In this document: positions 34,377-40,401 of the stretch, piece by piece
How positions within the stretch are numbered: position 1 is the first letter of the stretch
How the letters are laid out: every line of letters starts with the position of its first letter
Assembly (NCBI GenBank): GCA_030141605.1
Contig: JAQGDQ010000319.1
Location: forward strand, 230,195-270,595
DNA: 40,401 bases
Direction of reading: 5' to 3'
Origin: Tubiluchus corallicola
Taxonomy: Eukaryota; Priapulida; Priapulimorpha; Priapulimorphida; Tubiluchidae
The notes under the pieces: model-generated
What the model saw: only the letters and a program-made list of their open reading frames with translations
Databases searched by the model: none
Told to the model about the DNA's origin: nothing
Made by a program: the position numbers and the translations under genes

Positions 34377-34895
34377 ATTAATATATGCGATCAAAATTAT
34401 GACTTAAGCACATTATAGTGCAGAACATTTTCGCGCAAAATAATCATGAAAAATTTTTCTCTTAAAACAGTAACTTTGCAAATAGAAACTTACTCATGGG
34501 AATACATAATATTTCTCCGTGAAGAAAAAGTCGACCTGAAATGAGCAAATAAAAGATGAACTAAAATTTATTTTTTATGTTGAGCCACAAACCCCACCCC
34601 GCGCCCCCAAGCTCTGAATCCAGCCCTGCTTTACTCTTATAGTAATTTTCGCAGCTTTCGGCTACAGAATGCTGTTTTTAAAAGTGTTGCTTTCTAACGA
34701 TGATATCTCCCAGAATTCATGTTGTCATGGTTTCACAAGCTAAGCTTAAGTTCTAGAACGGCTTTTCTTGTTTTACTGAATGGAACTTTTTAAAACTTAA
34801 AAACCCGTTAACACAAATGCTACCCACTTTTTATCAACAATGATTTCCTAAAAGCTAATTTATGATTCTTTTGGTGAATAAATAATTTCTCCGTG
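34377..34895. other. Upstream region of the LRR gene
   Basis: AT-rich sequence; no promoter element placed with confidence. Confidence 0.4.
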
Positions 34896-35508
34896 ATGGT
34901 GTTATTAAAAACGCATCTCCTTCGAGCTCTCCTAGCATTTATGTTAATGACAGCATGGAAAGAATTTTCTGAGACTTCTGTGACAGCCCAGCGTAAATGT
35001 GGATTCTCAACAAGTCTACCTGAATGTGAGGTTAAAGATGCTACTAGATGTAGCATTAAATGTGGTGAGAGACAGAAGATTAACGAAACACGTCTTCAAA
35101 CTATAGCGAATGCTCTTCCTGACGTAATGGAAACGCTGGCCATTCACCAGTATTCGAAAAAAAACTTACCCGAAAAGATCTTAGGTGGAAAGAGCATCAA
35201 ATTTTTCGAACTTGTCGAATGTAAAGTGGAAAGTCTACGTGAAAATGATGTCGTCGCCAAAATTGACCATTTCCGGATGATAGAGTTGTACTGGTTGCAC
35301 GATATTGAAAGCCGTTGTTTTTCTGGAGTAAAGGAGCTACAGAAAATTTCTGCGTTTGGTTGTAAGAAACTGGTTTACCTAGAACTTGATATGACGGCAA
35401 ATCCGAATTTTATGTACATTAGTGTCCAAGGCTGCGGTTTGAAGAAAATGAAAATGCCGAAATTGCATGAAAATGTTGGCCCAGAAAAGGTAGACCTTAT
35501 TCTCACAG
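34896..35508 (+). CDS. LRR protein exon 1
   Basis: Signal peptide, N-terminal Cys cluster and the degenerate repeat region. The frame stops 4 codons after the donor, supporting the exon end at 35508. ATG 34896 is the first in-frame ATG and starts the hydrophobic leader. Confidence 0.8.
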
Positions 35509-36668
35509 GTAGGTGAAGGTGACTTCTTTGGCTGTAAATATCTTATAATTTTAACGAAATATTTATTTTACGTTGTATAAGCACATTTTGGTGAATATTA
35601 AGGCTACCATAATTGTTGGATAGAGAGTAAGACAAAGATAATAAAGAATATAATACAAATGTAAAAAATATATAATAAAACTGAAGTCAATGTCAAATTA
35701 GTAATGAATAGGATACCGTGGTATAAGGATGATACTCAAACGAAGAACGTATTTCAAATGACCTTTCAACTTCAGGCTTTTCATTTTAAGATAGCTGTTG
35801 CCGATATTCCAAAAACTTCGTAAAAACTTTTAGCATTTGCTGCCAGGATACTTATTGTCGCAATAGTGGCAATTGGGACTGGCAATGCAGCAGCAGATGC
35901 GTCTTGTTGTGATATTACGTGAAAGTATTTCATGATCGATTACGTGAAAGTATTACATGATCTATTGCATGAAAGTATTTCTGAAACAAAGGTGATCTAT
36001 CACACTCTTACAATTTAATATGAAAGCCTACGATGTCGTGATCTTAGAGTACGATCTGGAAGAATATCATTAGAGTGGTGACCTAAAATGTTTGGAATTA
36101 TTTTTTCTATTGACCTGAATGGTGTGGATATTCATCAAACCTCAAACTGCAAAGCATGCTGGATGTATCCTGAAAGATCAAGTCGACGATGATCAAGGAC
36201 CAGGACTTGATCAGTATTCAAGTTTTGTGAGGCGTCTGCAAGGACAATTTTAAGTTCAGTGAGTCAGTGCTCAAATCATATGTCACACGAGTGAAGCTTC
36301 CACACGTATTTTAGATTCGCAATTCTTTCGGCAATACTTTGATGTAAAAATTTTGCTCATTGTTTTTGTAACTTAGCAAAAGTTTGTACCACTCTGCATG
36401 GTCACGTGAAATAGACACTAATATGAACTAATTCAATGTTAATTTTACAGAAAATCCGTTGATTTGTGACTGTGACATGGCCTGGACAAAGACGGAGAAA
36501 TGGGCGAGCTCTAAAATTGATTGTCTTGAGCCACCACGAAAGCACGGCAAAAATGAAATCACCATTCCTGAGTTCGGCTGTAAACTAGCTGCAGCACCAC
36601 GTGCTGGTCCCGCCTCAGCTTTTACATGCTCGGTAATCGTGACTGTAATGTTTCTAATAGTAATATAA
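34896..36668 (+). CDS. Secreted, probably GPI-anchored LRR-type protein (two exons)
   Basis: Exons 34896-35508 and 36451-36668, joined by a phase-1 intron (donor ACAG|GTAGGT, acceptor TTTTACAG|AA) to give 276 aa. The N-terminus MVLLKTHLLRALLAFMLMTA is a signal peptide. A Cys-rich segment (CGFSTSLPECEV..CSIKCGE) follows, like an LRR N-terminal cap, then irregular leucine-rich repeats (for example IKFFELVECKVESLRENDV, ISAFGCKKLVYLELD). Across the splice, DLILTENPLICDCDMAW is a typical LRRCT start, with later Cys in KIDCLEPP and EFGC. The C-terminus AAAPRAGPASAFTCSVIVTV plus MFLIVI is a small-residue site and hydrophobic tail, consistent with a GPI signal, though a membrane helix is possible. 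AATAAA at 36903. An extracellular recognition or adhesion role is inferred. Confidence 0.8.
35920..35985. repeat. Three copies of a 25-bp repeat in the LRR gene intron
   Basis: CGTGAAAGTATTTCATGATC, CGTGAAAGTATTACATGATC and CATGAAAGTATTTCTGAAAC occur in series, separated by GATTA/TATTG. Confidence 0.75.
36451..36668 (+). CDS. LRR protein exon 2: C-terminal cap and GPI-type tail
   Basis: Encodes ENPLICDCDMAWTKTEKWAS to the hydrophobic C-terminus, TAA at 36666-36668. NPLxCDC is the LRRCT signature. The intron position just before it is common for LRRCT exons. Confidence 0.82.
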
Positions 36669-36902
36669 CTTGAATACATATAAAGTTTCTTTTCTTTTTT
36701 TAATGCAGATAAACTTTGGTTCTAATACTAATATGACTTCGCAATTAATGTAGGCCTGCATCTTTTGTCGTTCATTTTCACTCGCGATACCAAAAACTTA
36801 CAGATTACACGATAATTGTACATGTGCTGCCATCTCTATTTAAATTTGTTCATAATCATCTCTTGTTTCTTGTTTCTTTGCTGAATTGGCTTGATGGACT
36901 TA

Positions 36903-36908
36903 AATAAA
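36903..36908 (+). promoter_or_regulatory. Candidate polyadenylation signal of the LRR gene
   Basis: AATAAA 235 bases after the stop, followed by a GT-rich stretch (TTGCATTTGTTGTTTGTCC). Confidence 0.5.
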
Positions 36909-37117
36909 GTCGTTTTAAATGTAACAGCATAGAATTCCTGTTGCATTTGTTGTTTGTCCATTGTAATCACCAGAATGAACCAACCAACTTCAGTTGAAAT
37001 TCCATGGCAACTTTGACTTCAGAAGGTGTTTTATATGTCTAGATGTGACCTATTTTTTAGAAGGAAGTGGAACTGGCGTTATTATGGGGAAAAGCAGAGG
37101 ACGATGCTTACACACTA

Positions 37118-38041
37118 ATTGTAAACAAGTAAAGTCGTTGTGTTTTAAACAATTGTATACAAATACAAGTCGTTGTGTTTTAAACAATTGTAAACAAGTA
37201 CAAGTCGTTGTGTTTTAAACAATTGTAAACAAATACAAGTCGTTGTGTTTTAAACAATTGTAAACAAATACAAGTCGTTGTGTTTTAAACAATTGTAAAC
37301 AAGTACAAGTCGTTGTGTTTTAAACAATTGTAAACAAGTACAAGTCATTGTGTTTTAAACAATTGTAAACAAATACAAGTCGTTGTGTTTTAAACAATTG
37401 TAAACAAGTACAAGTCGTTGTGTTTTAAACAAGTGTAAACAAGTACAAGTCATTGTGTTTTAAACAATTGTAAACAAATACAAGTCGTTGTGTTTTAAAC
37501 AATTGTAAACAAGTACAAGTCGTTGTGTTTTAAACAATTGTAAACAAGTACAAGTCGTTGTGTTTTAAACAATTGTAAACAAGTACAAGTCGTTGTGTTT
37601 TAAACAATTGTAAACAAGTACAAGTCGTTGTGTTTTAAACAATTGTAAACAAGTACAAGTCGTTGTGTTTTAAACAATTGTAAACAAATACAAGTCGTTG
37701 TGTTTTAAACAATTGTAAACAAGTACAAGTCGTTGTGTTTTAAACAATTGTAAACAAGTACAAGTCATTGTGTTTTAAACAATTGTAAACAAATACAAGT
37801 CGTTGTGTTTTAAACAATTGTAAACAAGTACAAGTCGTTGTGTTTTAAACAAGTGTAAACAAGTACAAGTCATTGTGTTTTAAACAATTGTAAACAAATA
37901 CAAGTCGTTGTGTTTTAAACAATTGTAAACAAGTACAAGTCGTTGTGTTTTAAACAATTGTAAACAAGTACAAGTCGTTGTGTTTTAAACAATTGTAAAC
38001 AAGTACAAGTCGTTGTGTTTTAAACAATTGTAAACAAGTAA
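37118..38041. repeat. 35-bp satellite with 420-bp higher-order period
   Basis: About 26 copies of a 35-bp unit (GTTTTAAACAATTGTAAACA plus AGTACAAGTCGTTGT). Variants AAATA/AAGTA, CATTG/CGTTG and AAGTG/AATTG recur exactly 420 bp apart: the AAGTG variant is at 37431 and 37851, and 37240-37620 is the same as 37660-38040. That is a 12-unit higher-order repeat in nearly two copies. No spacers, so not a CRISPR array. Confidence 0.97.
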
Positions 38042-38308
38042 GCAAAAATCACTTTTGCGTTTTTAATAAAACAAGAATATCTCATTTAAAAGCAATTATT
38101 AGTTTTAAAAAACTGAAAACATTTCATGAAAAGGAAAAAAATTGTAGCAATAAATATGTATTATGTACTTGCAAATACTTCTCCAGTTTTCTGGTAAATA
38201 AAATTTCATTGTTCCTCCTGAGGAAAGAGACTAGCTGACTGCGTTATGGGCTTCCTATGTTGTAAAAAAGTAATGCATTTTTTATTGATTTTTCTCTTCC
38301 TCACTCTC
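38042..38308. other. Unique spacer
   Basis: No gene or repeat recognised. Confidence 0.5.
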
Positions 38309-38444
38309 AGAGAGAGAGAGAGAGAGAGTGAGAGAGAGAGCGAGAGAGAGAGCGTGCGAGCGAGAGAGAGAGCGTGCGAGCGAGAGAGAGAGCGTGCGAG
38401 CGAGAGAGAGAGCGTGCTAGCGAGAGCGAGAGCGAGAGGGCGAG

Positions 38445-38500
<56 letters not shown>
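38309..38500. repeat. (GA)n array with a 20-bp minisatellite inside
   Basis: GA dinucleotides with four copies of GAGAGAGAGCGTGCGAGC-type units between 38330 and 38420. Arg/Glu and Ser/Leu frames on it are not genes. Confidence 0.95.
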
Positions 38501-38502
<2 letters not shown>

Positions 38503-38558
38503 TTCTTTTCTTTCAGACTAGCCATCTGAAAGAAACAAAACACAACAATGATGTATGC

Positions 38559-39402
38559 ATTATTACATACAAAAATTCTATGAATCCGAGCCTATATATT
38601 TAACTATACAAAATGATTGCCCTTAGCATCTAGGCCTGTATAAAATCAATTAATTTAAGCCTATCAATAAATAATATTTATCAAGAATTGTCATTGGATT
38701 TAGCCACAGGTGTTTTATTAGTACGCTTATACAAGTACATTTTTTACACGTAAACAAACTGTATTTAATGAACACTTGTAAGCCTAACCGAATTAAAAAA
38801 GCTTAAAAAATTAAGCTAAATATAAATGATGTCTACACATTATATATAAAGTGTTGTGACACGCCTGCCGATTCTAATTTAAGCGCCAGGTTGGCTTCTC
38901 ACCTGAATTCTGTAACTTGATTTTGACCTAGTTAGTTGGTTGTTATAGAGGTGGAAGTAATGTCGGCTGCTTAGGATGACAGGTCTGATGTTTCGTTCAG
39001 TTATTTTTTGTTCACTGATAATAAAAAAGAAGACTAATGTCGTAAATGCATCTCTGTGTGTTCAACGTCATTTTATAACCAACTCCAACTCATAACAATG
39101 GCCAATGTATGATTATATGCTTTTTAAACATCTTTTAACTTGGAATTAACAAAACATACAGATGCTTAGATTAAGTTATGTTCTGGAAAAATTATTTGCT
39201 CTTCTAAAAAAATCGATTTTTTCTATGAAAGGTATTACACATGAAAGTCAGGCATCATATGACTTCAAGTTATATTTCCTGACAAGAACATATTAAATAG
39301 GAATGTTTCTTAGAAAACATATTTCTCAAGAACAGAATACTACATGAGCCAGGTATTTGCAAACTTTCTTTATGATCAACTTTCTTAACTTCTTTTGTAA
39401 AT
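38559..39402. repeat. Left arm of a long inverted repeat
   Basis: Matches the reverse complement of 39656-40401 with roughly 85-90% identity and several indels. Examples: GCCACAGGTGTTTTATTAGT (38703) against ACTAATAAAACACCTGTGGC (40239), and GCAAACTTTCTTTATGATCA (39357) against TGATCATAAAGAAAGTTTGC. No coding capacity. Confidence 0.9.
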
Positions 39403-39655
39403 GAGCTTTTTGATTTTCTTGAGGATGAATATAGGTATTTATAACAAAATGCTGATTATAACACTGTTTTGTAACTTTTGTTACAAGTTAAATATTTTGT
39501 ACACTAAGCAAATACTGCAAGGCCTACATCTGTCTTTGGCGATTTATAACAGCTGTTATATTTTTGAATATTATTTAAAGCAAGCATAAGGCATTAAGAA
39601 TAATTAGTAGTTAAAATAAAAACTATTATAGTCATATCTCATTAAAATTAATAGT
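39403..39655. other. Spacer of the long inverted repeat
   Basis: About 250 bp of AT-rich sequence. The 62-codon frame here has no recognisable product. Confidence 0.6.
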
Positions 39656-40401
39656 CTTATTTACAAAAGAAGTTAAGAAAGTTGATCATAAAGAAAGTTT
39701 GCAAATACAAGTTTACAAATTTCTAAAAAACATTCCTATTTAATATGTTCTGATCAGGAAATATAACTGAAGAAATATTACGCGTGACTTTCATGTGTAA
39801 TACCTTTCATAGAAAAAAATCGATTTTTAGAAAAAAGTAGTAGCAACATCTGTATCAGCACGATGTGAAATTTAAGATGTTTAAAAAGCATATAATCATA
39901 CATTGGCCTTTGTTATGAGTTGGGTTATAAACATGACGTTAATTAGTCTTCTTTTTTACATGTCAGTGGTATAACTGAACAAACATCGAACTACAATAAA
40001 TCTAAACGGCGACATTACTTCCACCTCTATAACAATCAACTAACTAGGTCAAAATCAAATTACAGAATTCAGGTGAAAGCCAACCTGGCACATAAATTAG
40101 AATTTGCACACGGGTCATAACACTTTATATATGTGTAGATCTTTCTATTGTAATTTTAAGCTTTTTAATTCGAGTTGAAACACGAATACCATTAAATACA
40201 GTTTGTTTACGTGTAAAAAATATACTTGTATAAGCGTACTAATAAAACACCTGTGGCTAAATCCACTGACAAGTTTTGATAAATATTATTTATTGATGCT
40301 CTTAATTTAATTGATTTTATACAGGCCTTGCTTCTAAGGGCAATCATTTTGTATAGTTAAATATATAGGCTCAGCTTCATAGAATCTTTGTGTGTAATAA
40401 T
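39656..40401. repeat. Right arm of a long inverted repeat (reaches window edge)
   Basis: Reverse complement of the left arm. The pairing still holds at the last bases (TGTGTGTAATAAT against ATTATTACATACA), so the arm may extend beyond the window. Confidence 0.9.

Noticed and set aside
37118-38041. Possible CRISPR array
   Set aside because: Regular 35-bp periodicity but no variable spacers; it is a pure tandem satellite in a eukaryotic genome.

Overview
The window is eukaryotic nuclear DNA from a repeat-rich animal genome. Evidence is the GT-AG introns splitting recognisable metazoan domains, a soluble guanylyl cyclase gene, an EGF-domain gene, a GPI-type leucine-rich-repeat gene, a 5S-derived SINE, hAT MITEs and Helitron-type elements. 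There are no operons, CRISPR arrays or bacterial signals. The Helitron-type elements with microsatellite-rich tails and the cyclase subunit type fit a marine invertebrate, perhaps a mollusc or other lophotrochozoan; this placement is an inference.

Three genes can be supported. (1) + strand, exons 224-605 and 1970-2190: a secreted protein of about 200 aa ending in one EGF-like domain and a basic Gly/Arg tail. (2) - strand, eight exons from 10890 down to 4281: a soluble guanylyl cyclase subunit with a heme-type H-NOX domain, HNOBA/PAS, coiled coil and cyclase domain, plus a C-terminal CaaX-like box (CMIL) as in beta-2 subunits; only the initiator exon is missing, and it must lie above about 11.1 kb. 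(3) + strand, exons 34896-35508 and 36451-36668: a secreted, probably GPI-anchored protein with an LRR C-terminal cap.

Layout. 0-2.7 kb: EGF gene with a hAT MITE and a foldback in its intron. 2.7-4.25 kb: GCGTTCACAC minisatellite/MITE, LINE-like tail and 5S-derived SINE. 4.28-10.9 kb: cyclase gene, with tandem repeats lying directly against three of its splice sites. 11-23 kb: no recognisable host gene, but several dispersed-repeat pairs, a second hAT MITE with a perfect 8-bp target duplication, a LINE fossil, and micro-, mini- and satellite arrays including 1.6 kb of a 19-bp unit. 23.07-34.38 kb: a complex of eight Helitron-like modules in both orientations, nested, tail-to-tail and tandemly duplicated, three of them extended past their normal 3' hairpin into a GGTGT satellite that ends in a second hairpin plus CTAG. 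25.9-27.9 kb: unique AT-rich DNA. 34.9-36.7 kb: LRR gene. 37.1-38.04 kb: 35-bp satellite with a 420-bp higher-order period. 38.56-40.4 kb: long inverted repeat running to the window edge.

The three genes show no functional link; the cyclase would make cGMP in response to a gas ligand. The most interesting material is the Helitron complex with its terminator bypass, the cyclase gene's mixed alpha/beta features, and the minisatellite made of copies of a splice donor.
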